Notes: generated by a model not told the origin, from the sequence alone. Numbered from the stretch's first letter, positions 7,738 to 18,216 are shown. The stretch: 64,000 nucleotides of DNA from Candidatus Nitronereus thalassa (GCF_032191465.1 NZ_JAQOUE010000002.1:124001-188000); one strand, 5' to 3'. Program-made: numbers and translations.

Positions 7738-9246
7738 TTATGACGGAATACGTTTCCGTTGGCTGGCAGGGGCAATATTGAGTTCCGCGCGATATTTGGC
7801 CACGGTTCGTCGGGCAATAATAATTCCTCGACTTTTCAGCTTGGTGACAATTTCTTGGTCTTTCAGTGGTTTGCTCGCGCTTTCATTGGAGACCATCTCC
7901 CGGATTAATTCACGAACTGTGAGGGAGGACAAGTCTTCTGCCCCTGGATCAGAACGTCCAATTCCTGCGTTAAAGAAAAACTTGAGTTCCAACATGCCTT
8001 GGGGGCAATACATGTATTTATTCGTCGTCACCCGACTGATGGTGGACTCATGCATACCCACATCTTCAGCCACCTGCTTCAACACCAGGGGTTTCAAATA
8101 CTGAATGCCTTTTTCAAGGAACGCTTCTTGAAAATGAATCAGACTATGCACGACTTTTAAAATGGTCTTGTTTCGCTGGTCGAGGCTTCGAATAATCCAT
8201 TGTGCGCCACGGACTTTATCTTCTAAATAAGTTTTGGTCGCTTCAGAGGTGTCACCACTTCCACTTACCATTTCTTTATAGTAGGGACTAATTTGCACGC
8301 GAGGCAGACCGTCTTCATTCAAGAGCACGACCCATTCCCCTTCATCTTTAAACACGAATACATCGGGAATGATGATCTGATTATTATCCGAAAAATAGGG
8401 CCGTCCAGGTTTAGGCTCCAATCCTTCGATGATATGAACCGCATCATAGACCTCTTCGAGGGTAACCCCGACTTCTTTGGCAATATTCTGGTAGCGTTTC
8501 TTCTGAAGATCCGGCAAGTGTTTGGCCACAATGGTTTTGAGTAAACAATCTGTACTTACCCCATTGCCGGAATGGGTCCCTTCAACCAAGCCATAATGAA
8601 GATGTCTGAGTTGTATGTTCAAACATTCTTGTAGGTCTCGCGCGCCAACACCTGGGGGGTCAAATGTCTGAATGAGATCCAACGCATTTTCCACTTGATG
8701 GAGGGAAACCTGCATCTCTTCCGCGACTTCCTCGAGGGAAGTACGGATATATCCATCTTCATCAATATTCCCAATCAAGACGGTGCCAATCGCTTGCTCG
8801 GTTTCATTCACGGAAGATAAGCGTAATTGCCACAACAAATGGTCTTCAAGTGAGGTCGGTTTTGTCAGGGTCTGCTCATAGGAGGGAAAATCCTCGTCTG
8901 AGGATGATGACGATTGTGTGGCACCACCTGCCCGCCAATCGCTTTCGTAATAGTTATCCCATTCCTCGGAAGAAAGGGGTTCGGAGAATTCTGCGGTGGT
9001 ATTTTCAGTACTGGGTTCCCCTTCCGCCGGGGTCCCTTCTTTCCCTTCGGCGGCTCCAGTTTCACCTGCAGGTCCCTCGACATCTTCATCGCCAGCAACT
9101 TCCTCAAGGAGCGGATTCTCCATAAGATGCTGAGACAAGGTTTGCTGAAGTTCTAACCTGGATAATTGCAGGAGCTTGATGGCCTGCTGAAGTTGGGGAG
9201 TCATCACCAACTTCTGGCTCAGCTTTAAATCCAGTCTTAATTCCAT
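7738..9246 (-). CDS. rpoN: RNA polymerase sigma-54 factor
   Basis: Sigma-54 directs RNA polymerase to -24/-12 promoters and needs an AAA+ activator to open DNA. The Gln/Leu-rich region I is at the N-terminus (LKLSQKLVMTPQLQQAIKLL), followed by a long acidic Ser/Glu/Gly-rich linker (about residues 55-125), the core-binding domain and, near the C-terminus, the RpoN box ARRTVAKYRAELNI. The open frame starts eight codons earlier at a TTG, but the ATG at 9244-9246 gives the family N-terminus (502 residues). It follows lptB closely, as in most Gram-negatives. A likely client activator is encoded at 53165-54616. Confidence 0.97.
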   Translation of the reverse strand: MELRLDLKLSQKLVMTPQLQQAIKLLQLSRLELQQTLSQHLMENPLLEEVAGDEDVEGPAGETGAAEGKEGTPAEGEPSTENTTAEFSEPLSSEEWDNYYESDWRAGGATQSSSSSDEDFPSYEQTLTKPTSLEDHLLWQLRLSSVNETEQAIGTVLIGNIDEDGYIRTSLEEVAEEMQVSLHQVENALDLIQTFDPPGVGARDLQECLNIQLRHLHYGLVEGTHSGNGVSTDCLLKTIVAKHLPDLQKKRYQNIAKEVGVTLEEVYDAVHIIEGLEPKPGRPYFSDNNQIIIPDVFVFKDEGEWVVLLNEDGLPRVQISPYYKEMVSGSGDTSEATKTYLEDKVRGAQWIIRSLDQRNKTILKVVHSLIHFQEAFLEKGIQYLKPLVLKQVAEDVGMHESTISRVTTNKYMYCPQGMLELKFFFNAGIGRSDPGAEDLSSLTVRELIREMVSNESASKPLKDQEIVTKLKSRGIIIARRTVAKYRAELNIAPASQRKRIPS

Positions 9247-9274
9247 GCTGACACGTTCACCCTTTGACAAGTAC

Positions 9275-10006
9275 TCATGACAACTTGAAACGTTCCCCCA
9301 AATACAATGCCCTGGCTTGAGGACTACTTACAACCGCCTCGGGCTTTCCCGACTCCAGGATCGTGCCTTCGTTAATTATATAGGCTCGATCCGTTATGGA
9401 AAGGGTTTCTTGTACATTATGATCGGTAATAAGAATCCCAATATCCTTGCTTTTTAAGGATTGGATAATTTCTTGAATATCCGCCACGGCTATGGGATCA
9501 ATACCCGCAAAGGGTTCATCCAACAACAAAAAACTCGGGTTTGTAGCGAGGGCTCTGGTTATTTCGAGGCGTCGCCGCTCTCCACCTGATAAGGTGAAGG
9601 CCTTATTTTTTCGAAGATTGGTCAGCCCAAGCTCACTCAATAATTCATCAAGCCTGGCCTGACGATCCCCCTTTGAAAGGCGAAGTGTTTCTAAAACGGC
9701 CATGATATTATCTTCTACCGACAAACGCCGAAATACCGAGGCTTCCTGAGGAAGATACCCAATGCCTCGGCGAGCCCGCTGATACATGGGAAGGTGGGTG
9801 ATGAGCTCGCGGTTCAGGAGAATTTGACCATGATCCGGCTGACATAACCCAACCACCATATCAAAGATGGTGGTTTTCCCTGCTCCATTTGGCCCAAGTA
9901 GTCCAACGATTTCTCCAGCCTCGACCTCAAGGGAGACCCCGCGGACGACTTCCCGTCCCTTAAAACTTTTTCTCAGTTGCTTCGCATATACACGGGGCTG
10001 CTGCAT
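9275..10006 (-). CDS. lptB: LPS export ABC transporter ATPase LptB
   Basis: LptB powers extraction of lipopolysaccharide from the inner membrane together with LptF/LptG (not in this window). At 243 residues it has the normal length. Walker [10 protein letters not shown] is near residue 37, the Q-loop is at [14 protein letters not shown], the signature is [11 protein letters not shown], Walker B is FLLLDEP followed by FAGIDP, and the switch histidine is in LITDHNV. The [10 protein letters not shown] segment is characteristic of LptB rather than other ABC ATPases. It lies between lptA and rpoN. Confidence 0.97.
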   Translation of the reverse strand: MQQPRVYAKQLRKSFKGREVVRGVSLEVEAGEIVGLLGPNGAGKTTIFDMVVGLCQPDHGQILLNRELITHLPMYQRARRGIGYLPQEASVFRRLSVEDNIMAVLETLRLSKGDRQARLDELLSELGLTNLRKNKAFTLSGGERRRLEITRALATNPSFLLLDEPFAGIDPIAVADIQEIIQSLKSKDIGILITDHNVQETLSITDRAYIINEGTILESGKPEAVVSSPQARALYLGERFKLS

Positions 10007-10056
10007 GACGTGACAAAAACCAACACTCCAGGTAAATCTCCGTTTTCGAGAGCGCC

Positions 10057-10593
10057 CTACTGTTCACCTTCCGATTCCTCAATAACGACGCGAGATCCCC
10101 CCTCCACAATACTACGCTCTTCTTTTAAAAAAATCGTCATCTTCGTACCCGTCACGCGGGTTCCATTTTGCCATGCCACCGGTGAGTCGGTGAGCACGAC
10201 TTTTTCTTCGTCTTTATAGTACACGGCTCGCCCACTGGTGGCCTTGCCATCTTCCTTCTCGATAATGACATGCCCCTGAGCATCGACCACGTCCACTTGT
10301 TGTCCAAAAGAATCATCTGATGACTTATCAGATTTCCCAGGGCTATCCTTTTTAAAATACACGATCATCCGATCAGCGCGGATTACCATATTATCGCGCG
10401 TGAGCACCACGGACTTTTCAAAAATGGCCTTTCGGGACTTTCCTTGGGCCGTCATCGTCCCAGAGGTAATGGTCGTCGGATTGCGTGGTGCCGCAAACCC
10501 GGCCGCATCAAAAAGCCCCCACCATAGCACCCCAATCACCAAGAGGACTTTTGACAGGGAAAGGAGATTACGACGAGGATTGGACACGGACAT
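10057..10593 (-). CDS. lptA: LPS transport periplasmic protein LptA (OstA-like)
   Basis: LptA forms the periplasmic beta-jellyroll bridge that carries LPS to the outer membrane. The 178-residue product has a signal peptide (hydrophobic [17 protein letters not shown], likely cleaved after AAGFAA near residue 35) and then OstA-type strands ([36 protein letters not shown]). Its start lies 26 bases inside the end of lptC. An SD-like GAGGAG is 16 bases upstream of the ATG, rather far, so the GTG two codons in is an alternative start. Confidence 0.9.
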   Translation of the reverse strand: MSVSNPRRNLLSLSKVLLVIGVLWWGLFDAAGFAAPRNPTTITSGTMTAQGKSRKAIFEKSVVLTRDNMVIRADRMIVYFKKDSPGKSDKSSDDSFGQQVDVVDAQGHVIIEKEDGKATSGRAVYYKDEEKVVLTDSPVAWQNGTRVTGTKMTIFLKEERSIVEGGSRVVIEESEGEQ

Positions 10594-11134
10594 GATCTAG
10601 AACTGAAAACTCCTCTGATTCAAGGTGTCCCACTAAACCAACCCCAGTAATGGTCAAACCATTGCCTTGGATCGTCACTGGACTTGGCGTTCGTATTTCT
10701 TGATTGGCGTCAATCCAATGCAGGTGTGGGGTAAGAATCGTATACCCATTTTTGAGTTCGATGACGATGGGATCTTGTCGATTGCGTAATTCAAAATCTT
10801 TGGTTTCCGTATTGATCACCCCCTCATCGGCATCCACCATCATTTCTTCGCCCTGCTGTCCAAACAATCGTAACTGCACCTCTTTCAGGGTCGCCTCTTG
10901 TTTATCTTCAAATACTTCGGCGCGCTGAGCGGCAACTTCCCATTGCACCATCCCATCTTTTGTTTGACGATACACAAACCCTTCCATGCCAGCATCGGCT
11001 TCCTCAAGCTCTGGTAAGGCAATGGAAGGGGGAGGCGCATTGGTCTGCATATGACCAACGACCACATACGCTAAATACACGCTAAGGCCCAGGATGATTC
11101 CACCTAGCGTCCATCGCAAAAAACGGTTGGACAT
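10568..11134 (-). CDS. lptC: LPS export protein LptC
   Basis: LptC is the bitopic inner-membrane partner that receives LPS from LptB2FG and passes it to LptA. One membrane span lies at about residues 8-28 (WTLGGIILGLSVYLAYVVV), followed by an OstA-like domain (EGFVYRQTKDGMVQWEV, then VDADEGVINTETKDFELR). The open frame runs back to a TTG at 11200, but that falls inside the rplQ terminator hairpin; the ATG at 11132-11134 has GGAG ten bases upstream and gives the usual short cytoplasmic N-terminus (188 residues). Confidence 0.9.
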   Translation of the reverse strand: MSNRFLRWTLGGIILGLSVYLAYVVVGHMQTNAPPPSIALPELEEADAGMEGFVYRQTKDGMVQWEVAAQRAEVFEDKQEATLKEVQLRLFGQQGEEMMVDADEGVINTETKDFELRNRQDPIVIELKNGYTILTPHLHWIDANQEIRTPSPVTIQGNGLTITGVGLVGHLESEEFSVLDHVRVQSSS

Positions 11135-11164
11135 CCCAGTTGCACTCCATTCACGTATATCAAG

Positions 11165-11226
11165 CGATGTGAAAAAAGAATAGCACAGGGCCCTATCCAA
11201 GTAAACTACACATTCTTGGATAGGGC
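11165..11226 (-). terminator. Rho-independent terminator after rplQ
   Basis: On the minus strand the perfect 12-base arms GCCCTATCCAAG and CTTGGATAGGGC are separated by a 13-base loop and followed, after CCTGTGCTATTC, by a run of six T. It lies about 110 bases beyond the rplQ stop and just before lptC, so it probably ends the 33-kb ribosomal block and separates it from the lpt-rpoN genes. Confidence 0.75.
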
Positions 11227-11338
11227 ACAGGATTCTATAATGATGTCAACTAGTTAGAAGAAACAACGAAAGGACAGCAAGAAAGACATTAAGCGTCAAG
11301 GCTCAGGTGAGGAAGAGCGTGAGGAACACGAGAAATGT

Positions 11339-11758
11339 TTACTTTTTCTCGGCATCAGATTCGGCATCAGTATCAGATTCCTTCTCAGGTTTCACCGATA
11401 CTTCACGCGCCACCAATTCCAACGCCACCATTTCAGCGGCATCCCCAGGACGTCGCCTCGTCGGAATAATTCTGGTATACCCACCAGAACGACTGTGGAA
11501 CCGCCCTGCCACATCATCAAACAGCTTGGAAACAATGGTCTTTTGTTGAATGAAACTCAAGGCCTGACGTCTGGCGTGCAACGTACCAGACTTCCCTAAG
11601 GTAATCATTTTCTCCGCTAGCCCGCGAATTTCCTTTGCTTTCGCCTCTGTAGTTTCAATCCGTTCGTGTTCTATCAACGACGTCACTAAGTTCCGGAACA
11701 GGGCATGACGATGTTTGGTGTTTCGTCCAAGTTGTCTACCACTTTTTCGGTGCCGCAC
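11339..11758 (-). CDS. rplQ: 50S ribosomal protein L17
   Basis: L17 sits near the exit of the peptide tunnel on the large subunit. The N-terminal block [15 protein letters not shown] and the SGGYTRIIP motif identify it. At 139 residues it carries an acidic C-terminal tail rich in Glu, Asp and Ser (about residues 118-139). The start is a GTG with AAGG seven bases upstream. It is the last gene of the alpha operon, 32 bases after rpoA. Confidence 0.97.
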   Translation of the reverse strand: MRHRKSGRQLGRNTKHRHALFRNLVTSLIEHERIETTEAKAKEIRGLAEKMITLGKSGTLHARRQALSFIQQKTIVSKLFDDVAGRFHSRSGGYTRIIPTRRRPGDAAEMVALELVAREVSVKPEKESDTDAESDAEKK

Positions 11759-11790
11759 TGGATTACCTTCTTTCCCTAAACCTGGGTGAA

Positions 11791-12777
11791 TTACGAGTTC
11801 GAGGAACTGACGGAATCAGTCTTAATTCCTAATCCTAATCCCATTTCCGACAGAACTTCTTTAATTTCATTTAAGGACTTTTTCCCAAAATTTTTCGTTT
11901 TCAACATTTCCATTTCCGTCCGTTGCACCAAATCTTCAATAGTCTTGATATTGGCGTTTTTCAAACAATTCGCAGCACGAACGGAAAGTTCCAATTCATT
12001 AACACTTCGCGACAAGTTTTTTGTAAATTCCGCCTGCACCTCATTTTGTGAGGAATCCGGCTCCGCCTCCCGCATCTCTTCGCTCGGAATGCAAATGGCC
12101 AGATGTTCTCGAAGAATACTCGCAGCAGAGGACACTGCCTCTTGTGGAGTGATGTCCCCATCCGTCCATACTTCAAGGTTTAAACGATCATAATCGGTCA
12201 TTCGACCAACCCGAGCATTTTCCACATTAAAATTAACGCGCTTGATAGGTGAAAAAATCGAGTCCACAGGAATCACGCCAATGGGCAACCCCTCTTCTTT
12301 ATTGCGTTCGGCTGGCACATAGCCTCGTCCGGGCTTCACAATCATTTCAATATCAATCATCCCATCTTTGTCCAAGGTCGCAATTTTCAAGTCAGGATTC
12401 AGGACCGTGACATCCGCATCATGTTCAATATCAGAGGCTTTGGCATCGCCCGGCCCTTTCTTTTTTAGCCGGATGGCCTTGGCTTTGTCCGTATGGAGTT
12501 TTAGCCGGAGGCTCTTGATATTGAGAATGATCACGGTTAAGTCTTCCGTCACACCTGGAAGGGTAGAAAATTCATGATAAGCCCCTTCAATCTTTACCGA
12601 CGTGACAGCAGCGCCGGGGAGTGAAGACAACAGGACACGCCGCAGAGAATTTCCAATGGTCGTTCCAAATCCGCGTTCGAATGGTTCAGCGGTGAACTTC
12701 CCATAGGTGGCAGAGGCCGTGTCTTTTTCCAACTCCAGCCGCATCGGCAGCTGAAAATCTTTCATCCCTTTGCTCAT
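11791..12777 (-). CDS. rpoA: RNA polymerase subunit alpha
   Basis: Alpha dimerises to seed polymerase assembly. Residues 1 to about 230 form the dimerisation and beta/beta'-binding domain ([20 protein letters not shown]), and the C-terminal domain ([20 protein letters not shown]) can contact UP elements and activators. The 328-residue length is normal. The ATG is preceded by a G-rich SD (GGGGGG, four bases away). The usual order rpsM-rpsK-rpsD-rpoA-rplQ is kept. Confidence 0.98.
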   Translation of the reverse strand: MSKGMKDFQLPMRLELEKDTASATYGKFTAEPFERGFGTTIGNSLRRVLLSSLPGAAVTSVKIEGAYHEFSTLPGVTEDLTVIILNIKSLRLKLHTDKAKAIRLKKKGPGDAKASDIEHDADVTVLNPDLKIATLDKDGMIDIEMIVKPGRGYVPAERNKEEGLPIGVIPVDSIFSPIKRVNFNVENARVGRMTDYDRLNLEVWTDGDITPQEAVSSAASILREHLAICIPSEEMREAEPDSSQNEVQAEFTKNLSRSVNELELSVRAANCLKNANIKTIEDLVQRTEMEMLKTKNFGKKSLNEIKEVLSEMGLGLGIKTDSVSSSNS

Positions 12778-12856
12778 TACGCCCCCCTTCGCCTCATCTG
12801 TCTATTGCAAAAAATTCATCAACCAGTTTCTTGCTTGAAAAATAATTATTGGAACC

Positions 12857-13483
12857 TTATCGAGAGTACAACTCGACGATAACCTGTTCATTAACGGGCG
12901 CCCCAATATCATCCTTGGCTGGCAAGGCATTAATCGTCCCACGAAACGCCTCGCGATCGACATCAATCCAATTGGGGGCTCCCCGCCCTTCCGTGACTTC
13001 TAACGCACTTTTTATCGCCAACAGTTCATGACTTTTGGGTTTGACCGAAATCACATCACCCACCGAAGTCGTAATGGAAGCAATGTCGGCCTTCTTTCCA
13101 TTCAACAGAATATGCCCATGATTCACCAACTGCCGAGCTTGCTTTCTTGATAGGGCAAAGCCGATTCGATAGACCACATTATCCAAGCGTTGCTCCAGCA
13201 AACGCAGAAGGTTTTCACCCGTCACACCGCCCTGACGTTCGGCTCGCTTAAACACCCCACGGAACTGACGTTCGAGCATGCCATACATACGCCGTAATTT
13301 TTGTTTTTCTCGAAGCTGCGCACTATAGTCGGTTACCCGTGATCGGCCTTGTCCGTGTTGTCCCGGAGGATAACTCCGTCGCTCAATCGCACATTTGTCC
13401 GTCATGCACCGCGTTCCTTTGAGAAAGAGCTTGACGCCCTCTCGCCGACAAATCCTACACACTGGTCCCGTATAATTCGCCAC
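12857..13483 (-). CDS. rpsD: 30S ribosomal protein S4, zinc-binding type
   Basis: S4 nucleates 30S assembly and, in some bacteria, represses the alpha operon. The N-terminus carries four cysteines (C9, C12, C26, C31 in CRIC and CMTDKC), so this is the zinc-binding form. The S4 RNA-binding domain follows (RLDNVVYRIGFALSRKQARQ). Length 208 residues, normal. Confidence 0.97.
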   Translation of the reverse strand: MANYTGPVCRICRREGVKLFLKGTRCMTDKCAIERRSYPPGQHGQGRSRVTDYSAQLREKQKLRRMYGMLERQFRGVFKRAERQGGVTGENLLRLLEQRLDNVVYRIGFALSRKQARQLVNHGHILLNGKKADIASITTSVGDVISVKPKSHELLAIKSALEVTEGRGAPNWIDVDREAFRGTINALPAKDDIGAPVNEQVIVELYSR

Positions 13484-13559
13484 GTCGTATTCCTTTCACC
13501 TAAAACTCAGCCATGTTAGGCCGCCATTTACTTTCTTTCGTTGTTCAGGAAAATCCTAG

Positions 13560-13943
13560 TTACACCCTTCGTCGCTTCGGAGGACGACACCCATTATGCG
13601 GGATAGGGGTTACATCACGAATTAAAGTGACACGCAAGCCCACTGATTGCAAAGCTCGAACAGCTGATTCCCGGCCTGATCCCGGACCATTGACATACAC
13701 GTCAATTTGCCGCATCCCATGTTCCATGGCTTTTCGTCCCGCAGTTTCTCCCGCTTTGGTTGCAGCAAACGGTGTGCTTTTTCGAGACCCCTTAAACCCC
13801 AAACTACCTGAGCTCGACCAGGACACCGTATTTCCACCCATGTCCGTAATTGTCACCAACGTATTATTAAAGGATGCTTGGACATGTGCAATTCCGGCCT
13901 GAACAATTTTTTTCTCTTTTTTTCGCCCCTTACTCACACTCAT
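13560..13943 (-). CDS. rpsK: 30S ribosomal protein S11
   Basis: S11 lies on the 30S platform next to the Shine-Dalgarno helix. The 127-residue product has the conserved [14 protein letters not shown] near its start, the [14 protein letters not shown] block and the basic C-terminal [12 protein letters not shown]. It starts 21 bases downstream of rpsM and precedes rpsD. Confidence 0.98.
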   Translation of the reverse strand: MSVSKGRKKEKKIVQAGIAHVQASFNNTLVTITDMGGNTVSWSSSGSLGFKGSRKSTPFAATKAGETAGRKAMEHGMRQIDVYVNGPGSGRESAVRALQSVGLRVTLIRDVTPIPHNGCRPPKRRRV

Positions 13944-13964
13944 GAATTCACCCTTATTAAAATC

Positions 13965-14330
13965 TTATTTCTTGCGACCAATCGCGGCTCGCTTCCCTTT
14001 TCGGGTTCGAGCATTAGTTTTCGTTCGCTGTCCACGAAGGGGCAGCCCTTTTCGATGACGGAGCCCTCGATACGTACCGGTGTCAATGAGCCGCTTGATG
14101 CTCATCGTGATTTCTCGTCGCAAGTCACCTTCCACATTGCATTCACGATCAATAATTTCACGAAGCTTCACGATGTCTTCTTCGCCAAGATCCTTGACTC
14201 GAGTCGAACCATCAATCCCCGTTTTTTGCAGGATACTTCGAGCCGTCCACGGACCGATTCCGTAGATATAGGTTAATCCGATATCAACACGCTTCCCAAC
14301 GGGAAGATCTACTCCTGCAATACGAGCCAT
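13965..14330 (-). CDS. rpsM: 30S ribosomal protein S13
   Basis: S13 is in the 30S head and contacts the 50S subunit and P-site tRNA through its basic C-terminal tail. Diagnostic segments are [19 protein letters not shown] at the start, [14 protein letters not shown], and [20 protein letters not shown] near the end. Length 121 residues. It opens the alpha-operon part of the block, 79 bases after rpmJ. Confidence 0.98.
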   Translation of the reverse strand: MARIAGVDLPVGKRVDIGLTYIYGIGPWTARSILQKTGIDGSTRVKDLGEEDIVKLREIIDRECNVEGDLRREITMSIKRLIDTGTYRGLRHRKGLPLRGQRTKTNARTRKGKRAAIGRKK

Positions 14331-14409
14331 CCGTCCTCCTTAGCCCTCTACCACGGCAAAGACCGACAGGTGAGTGCCCTGTCCTTTCGTGACTGAGACT
14401 GACATTTAA

Positions 14410-14523
14410 TTACCCTTGTCGTTGCTTATGCTTCGGATTACTGCAACGAACCCGAACCACACCACGTCGCCGGTACACAGTACATTTTGAACAAATTGGT
14501 TTGACTGACGATTTTACCTTCAT
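14410..14523 (-). CDS. rpmJ: 50S ribosomal protein L36, zinc-binding type
   Basis: This 37-codon gene begins [14 protein letters not shown] and ends PKHKQRQG. The four zinc ligands are present (C11, C14, C27, H32), so it is the C+ form, which is usually expressed when zinc is sufficient. It lies 18 bases after infA and before rpsM, the standard position. Confidence 0.96.
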   Translation of the reverse strand: MKVKSSVKPICSKCTVYRRRGVVRVRCSNPKHKQRQG

Positions 14524-14541
14524 TTTCAAGCCCACATCGTA

Positions 14542-14760
14542 TTATTTAAATCGATAGGTAATCCGGCCTCTCGTTAAATCATAGGGGGACATTTCCACGG
14601 TCACCTTATCTCCAGGTAAAATTCGGATAAAGTGCATCCGCATTTTGCCAGAAATATGGGCCAAGATCTTATGTCCACTTTCTAATTGCACTCGAAACAT
14701 CGCATTGGGCAAGGTTTCCAACACGGAACCCTGGACCTCAATCACATCTTCTTTTCCCAT
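14542..14760 (-). CDS. infA: Translation initiation factor IF-1
   Basis: IF-1 is a single OB-fold domain that occupies the 30S A site during initiation. The 72-residue product shows [20 protein letters not shown] and [20 protein letters not shown], both highly conserved. It sits between map and rpmJ in the spc-alpha junction. Confidence 0.98.
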   Translation of the reverse strand: MGKEDVIEVQGSVLETLPNAMFRVQLESGHKILAHISGKMRMHFIRILPGDKVTVEMSPYDLTRGRITYRFK

Positions 14761-14808
14761 AATTACATTTGGACTTTCAGAGAAAAGTCCTTTGCCCTTA
14801 TCGTCCGT

Positions 14809-15558
14809 TTAGAGTGCCGTTAATATTCTTGGAGGACCGCTCGGTTGGATGGCAATGGTATGCTCAAAATGAGCGGAAAGGCTCCCGTCTTGCGTCACGG
14901 CCGTCCATTGGTCATCCAGCACCCGCACATGATACCCCCCCACATTTACCATAGGTTCAATAGCCAACACCATGCCTACCTGCAAGCGGGGCCCGTGGCC
15001 TGGCCGCCCATAGTTCGGCACCTGAGGTTCTTCATGCAATTGGCGCCCAATACCATGCCCGACAAAATCCCGGACCACCGAAAATCCATGGGCTTCAACA
15101 TGCTGCTGAACCGCATGCGAGATGTCTGACAAGCGATTGCCAACTACCCCTTGTTCAATGCCTTTCATCATCGCTTCTTCGGTCACCCGCATTAATGTCG
15201 CCACCTGATCAGGGACAGGACCGACAGGGACTGTCACAGCGCCATCCCCATAAAATCCATGAACAATTGCACCCAAGTCAAGCCCGATAATATCACCCTC
15301 CTTCAAGATTCGGTTTGAGGGGATTCCATGAACGACCTCGTCATTCACCGCTACGCACAAAGTCTTAGGATAGTTCCTATACCCTTTGAATGCAGGAACG
15401 CCCCCGTGGCCTCGTATAAACTCCTCGGCGATACTATCAAGGAACAGGGTTGTAACGCCTGGCCTGACCTCTTTCTTCAACACTTGATGGGCCTCTGCGA
15501 CAATTTTGGACGCCTGGGCCATCATTTCAACTTCTTCTGGTGTTTTTAAAACAATCAT
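14809..15558 (-). CDS. map: Methionine aminopeptidase, type I
   Basis: It removes the initiator methionine from new proteins, using two metal ions. The metal ligands are recognisable: two Asp in GLDLGAIVHGFYGDGAV, His in GHGIGRQLHEEP, Glu in LAIEPMVN and Glu in FEHTIAI. There is no N-terminal zinc extension. The frame begins at a TTG, but the next codon is ATG (15556-15558), giving MIVLKTPEEVEMM (249 residues). It follows adk by nine bases. Confidence 0.97.
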   Translation of the reverse strand: MIVLKTPEEVEMMAQASKIVAEAHQVLKKEVRPGVTTLFLDSIAEEFIRGHGGVPAFKGYRNYPKTLCVAVNDEVVHGIPSNRILKEGDIIGLDLGAIVHGFYGDGAVTVPVGPVPDQVATLMRVTEEAMMKGIEQGVVGNRLSDISHAVQQHVEAHGFSVVRDFVGHGIGRQLHEEPQVPNYGRPGHGPRLQVGMVLAIEPMVNVGGYHVRVLDDQWTAVTQDGSLSAHFEHTIAIQPSGPPRILTAL

Positions 15559-15567
15559 CAATAATAT

Positions 15568-16215
15568 TTAAGAGGCTGACAGTAACGCCACAAGGCGACC
15601 TTGCACATCCTCCACAGCTCCAGAACCATTCAATTCGACCAACAAATTTTTTTCCCGGTAATACTGAATTAGGGGTGAGGTTTGTTCTTCATAGACATTT
15701 AACCGTGACTCCACGGTTTCCTTTTGGTCATCACTTCGCTGGATAAGCGTCCCACCACAATCGTCACAGACGCCTTCCTGTTTTGGAGGAACAAACTCCA
15801 CATGATACACAGCAGGACAGTTTGAACAACTTCGACGACCACTCAGTCGACTGATCACTTCTTCCCGGGGAATCACAAAATACACCACCCGATCCAGCGA
15901 GACCCCTTTTTTCGCTAGCATTCCAGTTAGGGTATCAGCTTGGGGAACGGTTCGTGGAAACCCATCGAGAATAAAACCTTTGGCACATTCTGCCGCATTC
16001 GTCTTTTCTTCAACTAATCCGATCACCACCTTGTCAGGAACAAGGTCTCCTCGATCCATAAACTGCTTGGCTTCCAATCCTAACGGCGTCTTCTGCGCCA
16101 CCGCTGCTCGCAACAAGTCTCCAGTCGAAATTTTGGGAATGCCGTACTTGGCAGACACCATTTCCGCTTGTGTACCTTTTCCAACTCCAGGAGCCCCAAG
16201 AAAAACCAATCGCAT
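15568..16215 (-). CDS. adk: Adenylate kinase with zinc-binding lid
   Basis: It interconverts ATP plus AMP and two ADP. The P-loop GAPGVGKGT is at about residues 7-15 and the AMP-binding block GFPRTVPQAD is in the middle. The LID domain carries four cysteines (CSNC and CDDC), which marks a zinc-stabilised LID of the kind usual in Gram-positives and several deep lineages. The ATG after the GTG is chosen as start (215 residues). It follows secY by six bases. Confidence 0.97.
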   Translation of the reverse strand: MRLVFLGAPGVGKGTQAEMVSAKYGIPKISTGDLLRAAVAQKTPLGLEAKQFMDRGDLVPDKVVIGLVEEKTNAAECAKGFILDGFPRTVPQADTLTGMLAKKGVSLDRVVYFVIPREEVISRLSGRRSCSNCPAVYHVEFVPPKQEGVCDDCGGTLIQRSDDQKETVESRLNVYEEQTSPLIQYYREKNLLVELNGSGAVEDVQGRLVALLSAS

Positions 16216-16221
16216 CACAGA

Positions 16222-17535
16222 CTACCCACTCCGTCCCTTAAGTTTCCCCTTGGATAAGAATCCTTCATAGTTGCGCATCAACATATGCGATTCAATCTGT
16301 TGAGCCGTATCGAGTCCAACCCCAACCGTAATCAACAAGGAGGTTCCGCCAAAATAAAACGGAACATTGAGCCGATAAATCAACAACTCGGGGATAACGC
16401 AAACGATAGCCAAATAGATGGCCCCCGCAAAAGTGATCCTGGTGAGCACTTTATAAATATAATCCGCCGTGCGTTGCCCCGGCCGTATTCCCGGAATAAA
16501 CCCTCCGTACTTTTTCATATTGTCTGACATGTCCACCGGATTCAGAACCACGGCGGTATAAAAAAAGCAAAAGAAGAGAATCATACTCACATAGAGCAAC
16601 GTATACACAACTGAACCTGGAGCCAAATGTGCACCAAGTTCTTGAACCCAAGGTACCTGAATAAAGCCTGTAATCGTTGCTGGGAACGCGATAATTGACG
16701 ACGCAAAAATAGGTGGGATCACTCCCGCCGTGTTAATCTTTAACGGTATATGAGTATTTTGCCCTCCAAAGACTCGGCGTCCAACCACACGTTTTGCATA
16801 TTGAACAGGAACTTTTCGCCGACCACTTTCCAAAAAGACGATGGCCGTGACCACCCCGACCATGACCAAACCTAAGATGATGAGGAACAGAAGGCTTAGC
16901 TCACCAACCCGGTACAGATCAAACGTCTGCACCACAGCACTTGGAAGTCTGGCGACAATTCCAGCAAAAATTATCAACGAAATTCCATTTCCAACCCCAC
17001 GTTCCGTGATTTGCTCACCAAGCCACATGAGAAATGCGGTTCCAGCAGTGAGGGTAATCACAGTCATAAACCGAAAGGCCCAACCCGGCTCAAGAACAAA
17101 CTGGCCTTGATTCATTCCTTCCAAACCAAGCGCTATACCAAATCCTTGGACCAGCGCAATGCCAATCGTGCCATAGCGAGTGTATTGGATAATGGTTTTT
17201 CTTCCGCGCTCACCCTCCTTCGCAAGTTTGGATAAATGAGGTATAACGACGGTCAGTAATTGAATGATGATCGAGGCACTAATATAGGGCATGATGCCCA
17301 GTGCAAAGATCGTCAGACGGGATAAAGCACCGCCTGAAAAAATATCAAGGAACCCTAAAAGGGCTCCACCACGATCAAGAAGAAACTTCGCAAGTTCATC
17401 GTTATTAATTCCAGGTGTAGGAACATGTGCTCCAATCCTATACACAGCCAACATTGCCAGCGTAAAAATCACACGGCTGCGTAACTCTGGAATTTTAAGA
17501 ATGTTTTGGAAGCTCGTAATGAGCCGTTCAAGCAC
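16222..17535 (-). CDS. secY: Protein translocase subunit SecY
   Basis: SecY is the ten-span channel of the Sec translocon. The open frame extends 27 codons further back, inside rplO, but the GTG at 17533-17535 gives the family N-terminus ([18 protein letters not shown]), has AAGG nine bases upstream and overlaps the rplO stop by eight bases, so translation is likely coupled. The second-span block [13 protein letters not shown] and the cytoplasmic loop [13 protein letters not shown] are both present. Length 437 residues. Its partner secE is at 42484-42675. Confidence 0.96.
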   Translation of the reverse strand: MLERLITSFQNILKIPELRSRVIFTLAMLAVYRIGAHVPTPGINNDELAKFLLDRGGALLGFLDIFSGGALSRLTIFALGIMPYISASIIIQLLTVVIPHLSKLAKEGERGRKTIIQYTRYGTIGIALVQGFGIALGLEGMNQGQFVLEPGWAFRFMTVITLTAGTAFLMWLGEQITERGVGNGISLIIFAGIVARLPSAVVQTFDLYRVGELSLLFLIILGLVMVGVVTAIVFLESGRRKVPVQYAKRVVGRRVFGGQNTHIPLKINTAGVIPPIFASSIIAFPATITGFIQVPWVQELGAHLAPGSVVYTLLYVSMILFFCFFYTAVVLNPVDMSDNMKKYGGFIPGIRPGQRTADYIYKVLTRITFAGAIYLAIVCVIPELLIYRLNVPFYFGGTSLLITVGVGLDTAQQIESHMLMRNYEGFLSKGKLKGRSG

Positions 17536-17977
17536 GGCCAATGACCTTGGCTTGCCCACCTGCTTGCTGAATCTTTTGGAGGGCCGACTGGCTAAATTTA
17601 TGGGCTTCCACGACAAGTGGCTTTGTGAGTTCGCCCACCCCTAGAATCTTAATAGGCTTCGACCGTTTCCTCACGATGCCCTTGTCATATAGGACTTGCG
17701 GCGTCACTTCATTGACGTCAGATAGGGTTGAAAGCGCTTGGAGGTTGACAATACAGTATTCAACCCGAAAGGGATTATGAAATCCTCGCTTCGGCAAACG
17801 ACGAGCTAAAGGCATCTGGCCGCCTTCAAATCCTGCCATATTGGGCTTCCCTGAGCGAGCCAATACCCCCTTATGCCCTTTTCCCGAGGTCTTTCCATGA
17901 CCAGATCCGTGACCACGCCCTACGCGTTTTGGCTTCTTCTTCGATCCAGGAGCGGGTCGTAATTCATGCAATTTCAT
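17528..17977 (-). CDS. rplO: 50S ribosomal protein L15
   Basis: L15 is a late-assembly 50S protein. Its Gly/Lys/His-rich N-terminal extension ([18 protein letters not shown]) is diagnostic and threads into 23S rRNA. The ATG overlaps the rpmD stop in an ATGA arrangement, and its own end overlaps secY by eight bases. Length 149 residues. Confidence 0.97.
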   Translation of the reverse strand: MKLHELRPAPGSKKKPKRVGRGHGSGHGKTSGKGHKGVLARSGKPNMAGFEGGQMPLARRLPKRGFHNPFRVEYCIVNLQALSTLSDVNEVTPQVLYDKGIVRKRSKPIKILGVGELTKPLVVEAHKFSQSALQKIQQAGGQAKVIGRA

Positions 17978-18180
17978 GTGGATTTCACCTCAACCAAATG
18001 CTTCACTTTATCAATCAAACCAAGAACCTGAGGATTTTTAGGATGCTCAACGGTTTGGTGTAATCGTCGCAATCCTAGGCCCAGTAATAATACCCGTTGC
18101 TTCTTGTGACGACCAATAGGGCTCTGTTTTAGCGTGATTGAGACTCGGTCCGTTTCAGATTTTTGTTTTGAAGTAGGCAT
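17974..18180 (-). CDS. rpmD: 50S ribosomal protein L30
   Basis: The 68-residue protein has the L30 core [20 protein letters not shown] and [20 protein letters not shown], with the C-terminal VKHLVEV strand. The frame is open to a TTG three codons earlier; the ATG at 18178-18180 gives MPTSKQK. No strong SD is visible for either. It stands between rpsE and rplO as in the standard spc operon. Confidence 0.95.
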   Translation of the reverse strand: MPTSKQKSETDRVSITLKQSPIGRHKKQRVLLLGLGLRRLHQTVEHPKNPQVLGLIDKVKHLVEVKST

Positions 18181-18216
18181 GTTATTCAACTTGTAATATC
18201 TGTGTAATAAATCAGT

